A stretch of DNA of 55,759 nt, from the NCBI GenBank assembly GCA_019114345.1, contig DXFS01000017.1, forward strand, positions 1 to 55,759, in the 5' to 3' direction. This DNA is from Candidatus Agathobaculum pullistercoris (lineage in GTDB: Bacteria; Bacillota; Clostridia; Oscillospirales; Butyricicoccaceae). Shown here piece after piece: positions 42,919 to 51,383 of the stretch. Position 1 is the first letter of the stretch. Every line of letters starts with the position of its first letter. The position numbers were made by a program, and so were the translations under genes. Under the pieces are notes generated by a model. It was not told the origin of the DNA and ran no database searches. It worked only from the letters and a program-made list of their open reading frames with translations.

Positions 42919-43907
42919 GCCTGTTCCACCTCGCTTTCCGGATGCGCTGCATCCGCTTGGGCCGCCGGATCACTGCCGTCGGTCAGTTCAATGAAGATAT
43001 CCTCCAGGCTTGCTTTTTGCAGCTCCAGTTCGAGCAGCGCCTGTTTTTTGTCCGCGAATGCGAAAAACAGGCTGCGGGAAACCGCGTAAATATCGCTGCT
43101 GCCGGTCTTGACTTCCGCCGTTACAAGACCGTGATCCGGCTCATGGATGACGGCATCGGTGATATCCTGCACAGAGGACAGGATTTCACGCACCACCGCG
43201 GCAGGGGCATCGGTCGTGAACACGATCCCGCTGTCTGCCAGAAGGCGTTTTTCCAAATTGTCCGGCTTGTCGAATGCAATCAGTTTGCCGTGGGCAATAA
43301 TCAGGATCCTGTCGCAGATCGCCTGTACCTCCGAAAGGATATGCGAACTGAAAATGACCGTATGCTCCTGCCCCAGCTGCCGGATCAGGTCGCGGATTTC
43401 AATGATCTGAAGCGGGTCAAGGCCGACGGTCGGCTCGTCCAGAATGATGACTTTGGGATTGCCCAGCAGCGCCTGCGCAATACCGACGCGCTGCTTGTAG
43501 CCTTTGGACAGAGACGAGATCCGCTGTCCGCATACATCCCGGATCCTGACCTGTTCGATCACCTGCCGGATCTGCAGCTCCAGCTCTGCTTTTTTCAGGC
43601 CCTTTGCCTCGCCGACAAAGCGCAGATATTCCTCCGGCGTTTCATTCATATAGAGCGGCGGCTGCTCGGGCAGATAGCCGATCAGCTGTTTTGCCTGCAT
43701 CGCATCGGTAAAGATGTCAAATCCGCCGATCTCCACACAGCCTGAGGTAGCGGAAAGACAGCCGGACATGATATTCATTGTCGTTGTCTTTCCCGCCCCG
43801 TTCGGTCCGAGGAATCCGTATACGTGCCCTTCGTCAATGGTAAAAGAGAGGTCGTCGACCGCGAGAAAGTCACCATAGTATTTGGTCAAATGCTTCACAG
43901 ATATCAT
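42915..43907 (-). CDS. ABC transporter ATP-binding protein (GldA/CcmA-like)
   Basis: The 330-residue ATPase has Walker A GPNGAGKTT, the signature LSKGYKQRVGIAQAL, Walker B VIILDEPTVGLDPLQ, and a C-terminal extension typical of ABC-2 exporters. The ATG follows AAGGAGGACC. It heads the ATPase-permease-GldG-DUF4340 operon. The promoter has a -10 at 43963-43968 and a tandem regulator site just upstream. Confidence 0.93.
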   Translation of the reverse strand: MISVKHLTKYYGDFLAVDDLSFTIDEGHVYGFLGPNGAGKTTTMNIMSGCLSATSGCVEIGGFDIFTDAMQAKQLIGYLPEQPPLYMNETPEEYLRFVGEAKGLKKAELELQIRQVIEQVRIRDVCGQRISSLSKGYKQRVGIAQALLGNPKVIILDEPTVGLDPLQIIEIRDLIRQLGQEHTVIFSSHILSEVQAICDRILIIAHGKLIAFDKPDNLEKRLLADSGIVFTTDAPAAVVREILSSVQDITDAVIHEPDHGLVTAEVKTGSSDIYAVSRSLFFAFADKKQALLELELQKASLEDIFIELTDGSDPAAQADAAHPESEVEQA

Positions 43908-43962
43908 GGGGGTCCTCCTTGCCCATTGTATTCGCGGGGCGGCGCTTGCCAGCCCTTGACCC

Positions 43963-43994
43963 AGTATACGCTGCCACGCTAAACTGGCGCTAAA
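43963..43994 (-). promoter_or_regulatory. ABC operon promoter with tandem response-regulator site
   Basis: On minus: two TTTAGCG copies 11 bases apart (43988-43994 and 43977-43983), eight bases, then TATACT (43963-43968). There is no normal -35. The same layout occurs before the OmpR-type regulator at 46154, which suggests activation by that regulator. Confidence 0.65.
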
Positions 43995-44021
43995 GAAACC
44001 GGCGCGCCCGGCAAAATATAT

Positions 44022-44059
44022 GGGCGGCGTGCTCCGCTGCCAACGAAGCTGCGCCGCCC
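44022..44059 (-). terminator. Terminator after the histidine kinase gene
   Basis: GGGCGGCG (44022-44029) pairs with CGCCGCCC (44052-44059). On minus it is followed by ATATATTTT. Confidence 0.7.
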
Positions 44060-44079
44060 AAAGAGATGCCCTGGTATTC

Positions 44080-45309
44080 CTATTTTAATTCGACCCGGAA
44101 GCCGATCGTCCGCTCTTTTTTGTATGCATGGATGCTCCGGTGGTATTTTGTCACGATAGACTGTGCAATGGAGAGGCCTACGCCAAAGCTGCCGGAAAAT
44201 GTTCGGGCTTTGTCCGCGCGGTAAAACCGGTCGAACAGCTTATCCAGTTCAAGCTCATCGACATTGGCATAGGTGTTTTCGACGGTGAGCACCGGATGGT
44301 GTTTCCGGCAGAAATGCAGCCGGATGCAGCCGCCGGTGTCGCAATATTTGACCGCATTGTCCAGCAGAATAGAAACCAGCCTGCGGACCAGCGCCTCGTC
44401 TCCGTGATAGGACAGGCCGGGCTGGATTTCGGATAGAAGCGTTTTGCTGCGTTCCGCCGCCAACGGCTGGAATTCCGACACGGTGTCGGAAACAGCGGCG
44501 CTGATATTGAACTCTGTGAGAACAGGCGGGGCATCGCCTTCGTCCATTCGGGACAATTCGACCATTTTGTTGATCAGCAGCCCCATGCGTTCCCCTTCGC
44601 TGCGGATATCCTCCAGCCATTCATTTTTCCCGACTTCGGATTCCACAATATCCAGATTGGAAAGGATGAGTGTGAGCGGGGTTTTCAGCTCATGGTTTGC
44701 GTCTGTGATAAACTGTTTTTGCTTTTCGTAGCTGTCCGCCACCGGGCGGACGGCCCGCTTGGAGATAATGATGGTGAGGATCAGGATCAGGGCCGCGCTG
44801 CCGAAAAGAATAAAAAATGCGGAACACAGCTGGCGGAATGTCATATTCCGGTGCATATTGCCGTTGACAAAGACAAGCATCGTCCCCTCATCTGTGGGGG
44901 ATGCCTTATATCGGTAATCCGATACCCAGCCGCGTGTGTGTCCTTCTGCGGCTGCCTCCCTGGCATACGTTTCTACATCCGATTCGGAAATCGCCGCTAT
45001 GGCATCCATATTAACCTGGGAAATCTGCTGTGCCTGATCCAGCCAGACCGTAAAAAAACGGGTGCTGAACCGGGTTTCTTCGGTGATCACGTCCGAATAG
45101 ACAAACCAGTCCGACCATGCAGAGCGCTCGGACGGCCTGAAGGCGGGAAATTCCCCGCCGTTGGAAGCGATCGCATCCGTCAGCGTATCCAGAACGCGGT
45201 TGGTTTGTGCGATGTTCGATGCAGACAGAAACAGGAAAATGCCCATAAAGACGATCATAATGGAAAATGCGCTTACAATGATAAATTTTTTCCGCAGGCT
45301 GACGATCAT
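44080..45309 (-). CDS. Sensor histidine kinase
   Basis: The 409-residue kinase has two membrane helices (~12-32 and ~155-178) around an extracellular sensor. The HisKA phospho-acceptor is His206 in DANHELKTPLTLILSN, followed by the N box LLDNAVKYC, FDRFYRADKARTFSG and FGVGLSIAQSIV. It overlaps the response regulator by four bases (ATGA). It lies just downstream of that regulator and upstream of the ABC exporter operon, a common arrangement for stress- or peptide-sensing systems. The ligand is unknown. Confidence 0.93.
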   Translation of the reverse strand: MIVSLRKKFIIVSAFSIMIVFMGIFLFLSASNIAQTNRVLDTLTDAIASNGGEFPAFRPSERSAWSDWFVYSDVITEETRFSTRFFTVWLDQAQQISQVNMDAIAAISESDVETYAREAAAEGHTRGWVSDYRYKASPTDEGTMLVFVNGNMHRNMTFRQLCSAFFILFGSAALILILTIIISKRAVRPVADSYEKQKQFITDANHELKTPLTLILSNLDIVESEVGKNEWLEDIRSEGERMGLLINKMVELSRMDEGDAPPVLTEFNISAAVSDTVSEFQPLAAERSKTLLSEIQPGLSYHGDEALVRRLVSILLDNAVKYCDTGGCIRLHFCRKHHPVLTVENTYANVDELELDKLFDRFYRADKARTFSGSFGVGLSIAQSIVTKYHRSIHAYKKERTIGFRVELK

Positions 45310-45980
45310 GGGTCTACCTCTAAAACATATCCGGCATTGCGGATAAACCGTATTTCCATCGGGGCGCCAAGCGCTGCTATTTTCTTTCGTATGTTGGAGA
45401 TATGCACCCAGACCACACTGGTGTCGACATTGGTGTCCCAGCCCCAGAGATGTGTGATGAAACGTTCCGTAGGGATAATGATGCCGGGGGTCTGCATCAG
45501 CATTTCCAGTATCTGAAATTCCTTGCCGCTCAGCGCCTGCATCCGCCCCTGGCAGAGCAGCTGGTACGTGGAGCGGTTTAACGTCACCTGCCCCAGAGAC
45601 AAAAGGTCCGGCAAATACGTATCCTTGCGGCGCAGCATGGCCCGGACCCGCGCGAGCAGTTCGGCGGTGGAAAAGGGCTTGGGCAGGTAATCATCGGCGC
45701 CGCTGTCCAGCCCCTCTACCCGCTGGGACACTTCGGTCCGTGCGGTCAGAAAAAGCGCGGGGGTCGTGATCCCTTCGCTGCGAAGCGTCTGCAGCACCCG
45801 GATGCCGTCCATACCCGGCATCATGATATCCATGATCAGTCCGTCGTACTCCATCGTCCGCCCGTACGAAAGCGCAGCCGCCCCGTCGGATACCCCGTCG
45901 ACGCTGAACCTGTTGCTTTCAAAAATGTGGATCAGCGTTTTGAGCAGTTTGGGGTCGTCTTCTGCGATCAGGAGTTTCAT
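45306..45980 (-). CDS. OmpR-family response regulator
   Basis: The 224-residue protein has a receiver domain (acidic E7-D8-D9, phospho-acceptor D51 in LIMDIMMPGMDG, Lys in LPKPFSTAEL). The C-terminal winged helix contains LSGKEFQILEMLMQTPG and VDTSVVWVHISNIRKKI. The ATG at 45980 (AAAGGAGA upstream) is preferred over a long unsupported extension. A promoter with tandem TTTAGGC sites lies 174 bases upstream, and a similar site precedes the ABC operon, so autoregulation plus exporter control is likely. Confidence 0.93.
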   Translation of the reverse strand: MKLLIAEDDPKLLKTLIHIFESNRFSVDGVSDGAAALSYGRTMEYDGLIMDIMMPGMDGIRVLQTLRSEGITTPALFLTARTEVSQRVEGLDSGADDYLPKPFSTAELLARVRAMLRRKDTYLPDLLSLGQVTLNRSTYQLLCQGRMQALSGKEFQILEMLMQTPGIIIPTERFITHLWGWDTNVDTSVVWVHISNIRKKIAALGAPMEIRFIRNAGYVLEVDP

Positions 45981-46153
45981 ATATCCGGCGTCTCCTTTCA
46001 TGGTGCTGCATAGTATTAAAGGTAAAAGATGGGGCTGCGCGGTATGCGTGTTCCGGAACCCGGATCGCAGCAGGAACAGAGACCGCCTGCACGGCGGGAT
46101 TTTTGCGGGGTTCTGCCAAACATCGGCTGCGGAGCGCCCGTAAGCATGATATA

Positions 46154-46185
46154 AGCATATCATACGAGCCTAAAGGCAGCCTAAA
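46154..46185 (-). promoter_or_regulatory. Response regulator operon promoter with tandem site
   Basis: On minus: TTTAGGC at 46179-46185 and again at 46168-46174 (11-base period), eight bases, then TATGCT (46154-46159). The geometry matches the ABC operon promoter at 43963 exactly. Confidence 0.65.
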
Positions 46186-46853
46186 ATCCACCCTGTCCGG
46201 ACGGATTCCCGCAGGGGAAGAGGCGGCTATCATGACTTTATCAGAGCAAATTGAAGATTTATGGATAAATGCGTGAACAAATGATGTACGGACTGGACGG
46301 GGGGAAGCTGCAAGTATTGCGGCCCGCCGCCGATACAAAATATCCGCTTCGGGCCGGCGGCACTGCGGCGGCCCGAAAGCGGAAAAACGCGTTTCCTTCC
46401 TTATTATATATGTATCATTATATATATGTCCGCAGCGGCAAAGGGAAGCGCTCCGTCCGCGGCCCACGGGAGACGGAACTGACGCTGCGCGGGAAGCGGC
46501 GGAAACCGTCCCCCGGGGCATTGGCACACGCAGCGCAGCGCGCTGCACGGGCCATGCGCAGGCCGGGTGACGGATCTGGAGAAAATGCGGGACAAGGCCG
46601 GGCAGGTTTTGTATAAAATGAAGAAATAACCGGCGCTGCCACTTTGTTCCTCGAAAACGGGAGCGGAAACGGCACGGAGCCGAAAGGATGCATAAATATT
46701 CCGCGCCAGGGCGGCAAAGGCCGGGAAAGCTGTGGAGCTTATACCTTATTATATATAATATACAGCAAAATGGCAGGCATATACCGGGGAATATCGCAGT
46801 ATTTCGGCTCTGTTTTGCAATATTACACCCATGTTACATTGTTGACCGTTTGC
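46186..46853. other. Long intergenic stretch without a recognisable gene
   Basis: About 670 bases between the divergent regulator gene and the S-layer gene hold no ORF with good coding features. I can see a hairpin (CCGCTTCGGGCC at 46344-46355 with 46370-46382, one bulge), two AT-rich islands (around 46402-46430 and 46745-46762, the second containing the palindrome TATTATATATAATA), and a 14-codon ATG frame at 46232. Nothing matches an RNA family I recognise. A long S-layer 5' region or a decayed gene are possibilities. Confidence 0.5.
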
Positions 46854-46882
46854 TTGACCCACCCAAAAAGCTGTGGTATTAT
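46854..46882 (+). promoter_or_regulatory. Promoter of the first S-layer gene
   Basis: TTGACC (46854-46859), a 17-base spacer and TATTAT (46877-46882) with a TG extended -10. A small hairpin AGAGC/GCTCT (46894-46908) follows in the leader, then AAAAGGAGG. Confidence 0.75.
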
Positions 46883-46935
46883 AATCAGCGTAAAGAGCAA
46901 AATGCTCTAAAATTTTAAAAGGAGGAAAAAACCCC

Positions 46936-49900
46936 ATGAAGAATCTCAAAAAGGTTCTCGCACTGGTGCTGGCGTTCGCTTGCGCGTTCACCATGTTTGC
47001 CGGTGCGGCATTCACGGATGAGGCCGACATCCAGGCCAAAGACGCCGTGAACATGCTTACGTCGCTGGGCGTGATTGAGGGCTATGAAGATGGCTCTTTC
47101 AATCCCGATGGCACCGTAACACGCGCGGAAATGGCGAAGATGATCTTCGTTGTCCGCAACAACACTATTGATGATTCGGCCTACGAGAACATTACCTCGA
47201 ATCTGACCGACATCAACAACCACTGGGCCAAGGGCTACATTAAGTTCTGTGAGTCCCAGGGCATTATTGCCGGTAAGGGCAACGGCATCTTTGATCCGGA
47301 CGCGACCGTAACTGGCACCGAGGCGGCCAAGATGCTGCTCGTTCTGGCGGGCTACGACGCTGATAAGGCCGGCCTGGAAGGCGCTAGCTGGGAAACCAAC
47401 ACCCTGCGCTATGCAGGCGCTGCCGGTATCCTGGACAACGTTGCTTCCGGCCTCTCTTCCGGACTGCCGCGTCAGTACGCTGCGCAGATGATCTACAACA
47501 CCCTGGACGCAAACCGCGTCAAGTGGTCCACCGACTCCGATTCCTTTGACGATAACCTCGGCAATGGCTACAAGGAGACCGTAGGCTATGCGTACATGGA
47601 TCTGTGCTCGGACTACGGCACCCTGACCACCATCACCAGCGACTCGCTGACCATCAAGCTGGATCAGAGCTATAACAGCGACAACTACCATAAGTGGGAC
47701 AGCACTAGCACCAAAACCGTATCCTTCACTAAGGTAGATACCGATTACTCCAGCCTGCTGGGCCAGACCGTCAAGGTCATGTTCAAGGACGGCAAGACCA
47801 ACAATGTCCTCGGCGTTTTTGCGATCTCGGACAACACGGTCTACTCCACTTACATGAACCAGACCGAGCTGGACGGCAGCAAGATCAAGTTTGGCGGCAC
47901 CTCTTACTCCGTAGATGATGCTAATAACAATGCTGGCACCCAGATCAATGTCATCGTTGACGGCGCTGCTGCTGACGCCAAGGACCTGTCTTACTTTGAC
48001 GACACCGCTGAAAATAAGGTTTCGATGAACATGGTCGTCTTTGCGGATACCGACAGCAACAACCGCATTGACACTGCGATCGTTACCACCTACACCGGCG
48101 GCCAGGTAACCTACGTCGGCTCCGACAAGATTACCTTCGACGGCAAGTCCTATAATTTCGACGACGAGAATATCGACGAGAACATCGCAAAGGACGACTG
48201 GGCTGTCATGTCCACCAACCTTTACGATGACTGCAAGGACATTGTACGCGCAGACATTCTGAACACTGAACTGACCGGCTATAAGGAGAAGGACGGCTAT
48301 GTTCAGTACGAGTTGGATGGCAAGTGGTATAACATGGCTTCTGAGGATACCGATGTTACCACCGGCGACAATGTAAAGGCATACGTTTACAACGGCGTTG
48401 TGCTCGACCTCGACACCGACGACGGCACGGGTGCGATCCCGACCAACATCGCGGTTGTTGTCGGCAAGGGCAAAAGCGGCCTGGACGGCGATCAGGCTAA
48501 GATCCGCCTGTTCGACGGCACGGTCAAGACCGTAACCATGTCCGACGACAGCGTACCTACCATCACCGAAGGCACTGCATACAAGATCTCCGGTTCCGAC
48601 TCGGATACGAAGTTCGAAGCTCTGACCGAAAATGACAAGTACAACGGCTTTACGTATGTTGGCACGGGTGCGGCCGCTCCGAGTGATGACAAGATTGACG
48701 GTGTCAAGGTTGCGGACGAAGCTGTGATTATTCTGTGGTCCGGCAATGGCCGCTCCAAGCAGATCACCGGCAAGCAGTTCAACGCGCTGTCGGATACTAC
48801 CGAGGGTATGCTGTCTGACCTGAGCCAGGCGGCAACCGCAGTATTCACCAAGGAAACCAATGGCCTGACCCGCGTCCGCATGGCGGCTGTCAAGGTTGAA
48901 AGCACGGATCTGGTCGGTGAATCCAGCGATAACTACGCTTACATCGTAAGCGGCGGCACGCAGACTACTGGCGGCGATGTGCGCTACACCATCTGGACCG
49001 GCTCTGAGAACGTACAGGTTACTGAGGATACCGCTTACTCCAAGGGCATCCGCGCGAAGGGTACGCTGATCGGCTACTCCGAGATCGATGCGGACGGCTA
49101 CATCAACGACGTAAAGGTTTACGGCACGATCGATGACGCTAAGGATGCTTCCGGCGAGCTCAAGACTACCGAGATGTACCGTGGCGGTAACGAGGCCAAC
49201 GTTTCGGGCTACATTGCCATCAATGGCGCGCAGTTCAATGTAACGGCTGATACCACCGTACTGTTGGTTGATTCCAAGGCTGATACCGACAGCTCGATTG
49301 GCTTGAAGTACACCTACGGCGATAAGCTGCCGCAGGCTTCCAAGTACAAGGACGCTGGCGTTGACAAGTATCTGGTCAATGCATTCTGGATCATGGACGA
49401 GGCAGGCAGCGACGATAAGGACATCGCTGTTCTGGTTATCGACTCCACCGGCGCATTCGACGGCTTCGAGTTGGATGATGTGCAGGCTCCGAAGATTACT
49501 GCTGAAAAGACCTCCGGTGGCGCATCTACCACTGTTGGGACGAAAGCTGAGCTGAAATATACATTGACTGCCTCTAATTATGCTACCGATGCTGCTGATG
49601 TTACGACCTCTATTAACTCTGAGGATAATACCAACATCACTGCTTCTGGTACGGGTGCTTTTGCTGTCAAGAACAATGGTACTCAGGAGATTACTGTGAC
49701 GGTCGGCACCTCTACCGCTATTGGTACGTATAATATTCAGATCAAGGCGGGCAATACTGTTCTGCTGACAGATACCTTTGAGGTTACTGCAAAGCCGGTT
49801 GCCACCCTGGATCCTGTTACTGCAAACGACAACACCACAACGTTTACCGAAGCTGGTAAGGTCAAGGCTGGTAGTACACTGGATATCATCGTTGGCAAGC

Positions 49901-50157
49901 TCAATACAAATGATACCACTAATGTGAGGGCTTCGTTTAAGATTGTGGCTAACGATCGTCCGAGCGCAGATACCTCTGTTTACACTCCGGTTGCAGGTGA
50001 AAAGGTTACAATCACCGCTACCTTTACTCCGGAGGCAGACTACGCAATTACTGCTACCGCAGCTCCGACTCTGGCAGGCACGAATGCTGATGCTGACTCG
50101 TTCAGTGTAACGAATGGTATTGCAACTGCAACTTATACGTTCACTGTCGTGGCGTGA
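46936..50157 (+). CDS. Large S-layer homology protein
   Basis: The 1073-residue protein has a signal peptide (ending near FAGAAF-TDE) and three N-terminal SLH domains (YEDGSFNPDGTVTRAEMAKM, LTDINNHWAKGYIKFCESQG, GNGIFDPDATVTGTEAAKML). A very long beta-rich, Asp/Thr-rich ectodomain follows, ending in Ig-like repeats. SLH domains bind pyruvylated wall polysaccharide, so this is probably a main S-layer or surface-coat protein. It is homologous along most of its length to the minus-strand protein at 52042. From about 49500 its codons become T/A-ending and lower in GC than the rest, which suggests a replaced or variable C-terminus. Confidence 0.9.
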   Translation: MKNLKKVLALVLAFACAFTMFAGAAFTDEADIQAKDAVNMLTSLGVIEGYEDGSFNPDGTVTRAEMAKMIFVVRNNTIDDSAYENITSNLTDINNHWAKGYIKFCESQGIIAGKGNGIFDPDATVTGTEAAKMLLVLAGYDADKAGLEGASWETNTLRYAGAAGILDNVASGLSSGLPRQYAAQMIYNTLDANRVKWSTDSDSFDDNLGNGYKETVGYAYMDLCSDYGTLTTITSDSLTIKLDQSYNSDNYHKWDSTSTKTVSFTKVDTDYSSLLGQTVKVMFKDGKTNNVLGVFAISDNTVYSTYMNQTELDGSKIKFGGTSYSVDDANNNAGTQINVIVDGAAADAKDLSYFDDTAENKVSMNMVVFADTDSNNRIDTAIVTTYTGGQVTYVGSDKITFDGKSYNFDDENIDENIAKDDWAVMSTNLYDDCKDIVRADILNTELTGYKEKDGYVQYELDGKWYNMASEDTDVTTGDNVKAYVYNGVVLDLDTDDGTGAIPTNIAVVVGKGKSGLDGDQAKIRLFDGTVKTVTMSDDSVPTITEGTAYKISGSDSDTKFEALTENDKYNGFTYVGTGAAAPSDDKIDGVKVADEAVIILWSGNGRSKQITGKQFNALSDTTEGMLSDLSQAATAVFTKETNGLTRVRMAAVKVESTDLVGESSDNYAYIVSGGTQTTGGDVRYTIWTGSENVQVTEDTAYSKGIRAKGTLIGYSEIDADGYINDVKVYGTIDDAKDASGELKTTEMYRGGNEANVSGYIAINGAQFNVTADTTVLLVDSKADTDSSIGLKYTYGDKLPQASKYKDAGVDKYLVNAFWIMDEAGSDDKDIAVLVIDSTGAFDGFELDDVQAPKITAEKTSGGASTTVGTKAELKYTLTASNYATDAADVTTSINSEDNTNITASGTGAFAVKNNGTQEITVTVGTSTAIGTYNIQIKAGNTVLLTDTFEVTAKPVATLDPVTANDNTTTFTEAGKVKAGSTLDIIVGKLNTNDTTNVRASFKIVANDRPSADTSVYTPVAGEKVTITATFTPEADYAITATAAPTLAGTNADADSFSVTNGIATATYTFTVVA

Positions 50158-50177
50158 TCAATTTTCCTTAACAGACG

Positions 50178-50206
50178 AAAACCCCCGATTTTCGGGGGTT
50201 TTCCCT
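50178..50206 (+). terminator. Intrinsic terminator after the first S-layer gene
   Basis: AAAACCCCCGA (50178-50188) pairs with TCGGGGGTTTT (50192-50202). Confidence 0.9.
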
Positions 50207-50233
50207 TTCTATAAGACGAAAAGGGATGAAATT

Positions 50234-50527
50234 ATGACAAAAAATAACCCCAGAAAGACGATCACGCAGCTCATGCAATGTTCCGTCAACGAGCTGCGCG
50301 ACCGCTTTTGCGTGAAGCGTCCTACCGAAGGATGCTACCGCTTTGAAGAGATTGAAAACTCCAAGCATTTCGTGCTCGTAAGCGTAAAAAAACCTGAAGA
50401 CTCATTTTCTGCACTGGTGGATGCGGACTTCGATTTTGACCGCATGGCGGGATCGAATAACTATCCGCAACTGCTGGATCTGGGCCGCAAATTGGCGGAT
50501 GCGTTTGATTTGCCAATTTACTGGTGA
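50234..50527 (+). CDS. Small hypothetical protein
   Basis: This 97-residue soluble protein begins MTKNNPRKTITQLMQCSVNE and ends LADAFDLPIYW. I do not recognise a family. It has no signal peptide or membrane segment. The ATG at 50234 follows AAGGGATG; that ribosome site can pair with CCCTTT at 50203-50208, so it may be partly masked. It lies between the first S-layer gene and the tail-fibre-like pair, and its terminator is shared with the convergent gene at 50562. An in-frame extension back to 50114 overlaps the S-layer gene and is unlikely. Confidence 0.65.
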   Translation: MTKNNPRKTITQLMQCSVNELRDRFCVKRPTEGCYRFEEIENSKHFVLVSVKKPEDSFSALVDADFDFDRMAGSNNYPQLLDLGRKLADAFDLPIYW

Positions 50528-50563
50528 AAAAAGCAGCGCCCCTTTCGGGGACGCTGCTTTTTT
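50527..50563. terminator. Bidirectional terminator between convergent small genes
   Basis: AAAAAAGCAGCG plus CCCC (50527-50542) pairs with 50547-50563 (one bulged base). T-runs flank it on both strands, and it overlaps the stop codon of the minus-strand gene. Confidence 0.85.
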
Positions 50564-51095
50564 ATTTTAATGCCGCGTAAACATACGTAATATTACTGGA
50601 ATTCAATCTGCTGCGTTTATTTTCGCTGTCGATAAGCTGAAAGCCATTTGCAGTAAGCAAGCAGAAATCATCATCCGTCATCTCATCCTTGGGGAAGGCC
50701 AAACACTGATAAGTGTACCCGACGGAGCCGGTCATGCCGTCCGCGCGCATCACGAATACCATTTGTGGCGCAAACCCCAGCGTGATATCCCGCGGAAACT
50801 CAGAGTTGCCGATGTATGTCCCCCAATACAGGTCGCTTCTGCGCGCCATGTCGGCGGACAGTTCCTGTGACAGCATGGATTCCGTGATCGTATCGCCGAA
50901 GGTCTCTGCGACGATACCCTCGACGCGGGCCTCGAGCCGCGCCGCGTCGTCGCAGACAGCGTTGTGCGCAACGCGGAGCTCCTCCGGGCTGCTGTCGAAC
51001 CGCGCCTTGAGTTCATCCGCCGGTAAATTTGGTTGATCAGGTAAATCTGCAATTCTGTGGGTAAAAGCCGTAATTTTGTGGTCAGAAAAAGACAT
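50562..51095 (-). CDS. Phage tail-fibre-like protein, copy A
   Basis: The 177-residue protein has a conserved N-terminus (MSFSDHKITAFTHRIADLPD, then LPADELKARFDSSPEELR) followed by a coiled-coil-like stretch (65-100) and a C-terminal domain (ITLGFAPQMVFVM ... YVYAALK). The LPD/P-ELKARFDSSPEELR-AHN pattern and the LGFAP-VFV end are what I associate with phage tail or host-recognition proteins; the family is inferred by eye. There is no signal peptide. It starts at ATG 51095 behind AAAAGGAGG. It is the divergent paralog of the gene at 51407, and the two share promoter and leader design. Confidence 0.7.
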   Translation of the reverse strand: MSFSDHKITAFTHRIADLPDQPNLPADELKARFDSSPEELRVAHNAVCDDAARLEARVEGIVAETFGDTITESMLSQELSADMARRSDLYWGTYIGNSEFPRDITLGFAPQMVFVMRADGMTGSVGYTYQCLAFPKDEMTDDDFCLLTANGFQLIDSENKRSRLNSSNITYVYAALK

Positions 51096-51109
51096 TGCGT
51101 TCCTCCTTT

Positions 51110-51190
51110 TTGTTGGTACTGCTCGCGCGCGGTCATTGGACAGCGCGCGCGGGCGCGCGTGGAGCGTTTCCGCCCCGGGTGGTTTTTCCT
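51110..51190 (-). promoter_or_regulatory. GC-rich 5' leader hairpin of copy A
   Basis: In the minus transcript, a GCTC-CA-CGCGCG arm can pair with CGCGCGCGAGC shortly before the ribosome site. Copy B has a comparable (CG)n stem at the same place. Stability is high enough to affect translation, but the role is unknown. Confidence 0.45.
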
Positions 51191-51214
51191 GTCCGGGAGT
51201 TGTAAGCATCTGAT

Positions 51215-51286
51215 AGAATACCCGATATTTCAAAAAGCGCAAGAGCGATTATTTGCTCTTGCGCTTTCGATATTTCCGGCTATTCT
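51215..51286. promoter_or_regulatory. Mirror-image divergent promoters around a palindrome
   Basis: AAAGCGCAAGAGC (51234-51246) and GCTCTTGCGCTTT (51255-51267) form a perfect 13-bp inverted repeat with loop GATTATTT. Each arm holds a TTGCGC -35 (51237-51242 minus, 51259-51264 plus). Each is followed after 16 bases by TATTCT (51215-51220 minus, 51281-51286 plus). Similarity continues outward for about 20 bases on both sides. The pair serves copies A and B. Confidence 0.7.
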
Positions 51287-51333
51287 TATAGACGCTTACT
51301 TCCCCGTGTTGGTACACAAAACGGGACGGGTAT

Positions 51334-51383
51334 CCCTCACGCGCGCGCCCGCGTGGTCAGAGGAACGCGCGCGAGGGAGACCG
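51334..51383 (+). promoter_or_regulatory. GC-rich 5' leader hairpin of copy B
   Basis: TCCCTC-A-CGCGCGCG pairs with CGCGCGCGAGGGA, forming a stem of about 14 bp with one bulge, about 25 bases before AAAGGAGG. It matches the leader stem of copy A in position and composition. Confidence 0.5.

Noticed and set aside
46232-46276. 14-codon frame starting MTLSEQIEDLW
   Set aside because: The composition looks protein-like, but it stops after 14 codons with no continuation in other frames that I could recognise. It is kept only as a possible gene remnant.
46269-46616. 115-codon plus-strand frame in the intergenic region
   Set aside because: It is low-complexity and Arg/Gly/Lys-rich, has no ribosome site, and overlaps hairpins and AT islands.
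46680-46745. Possible riboswitch-like sequence (GGCGGCAAAGGCC) upstream of the S-layer gene
   Set aside because: It recalls c-di-GMP aptamer fragments, but the paired regions and the other conserved core bases are missing.
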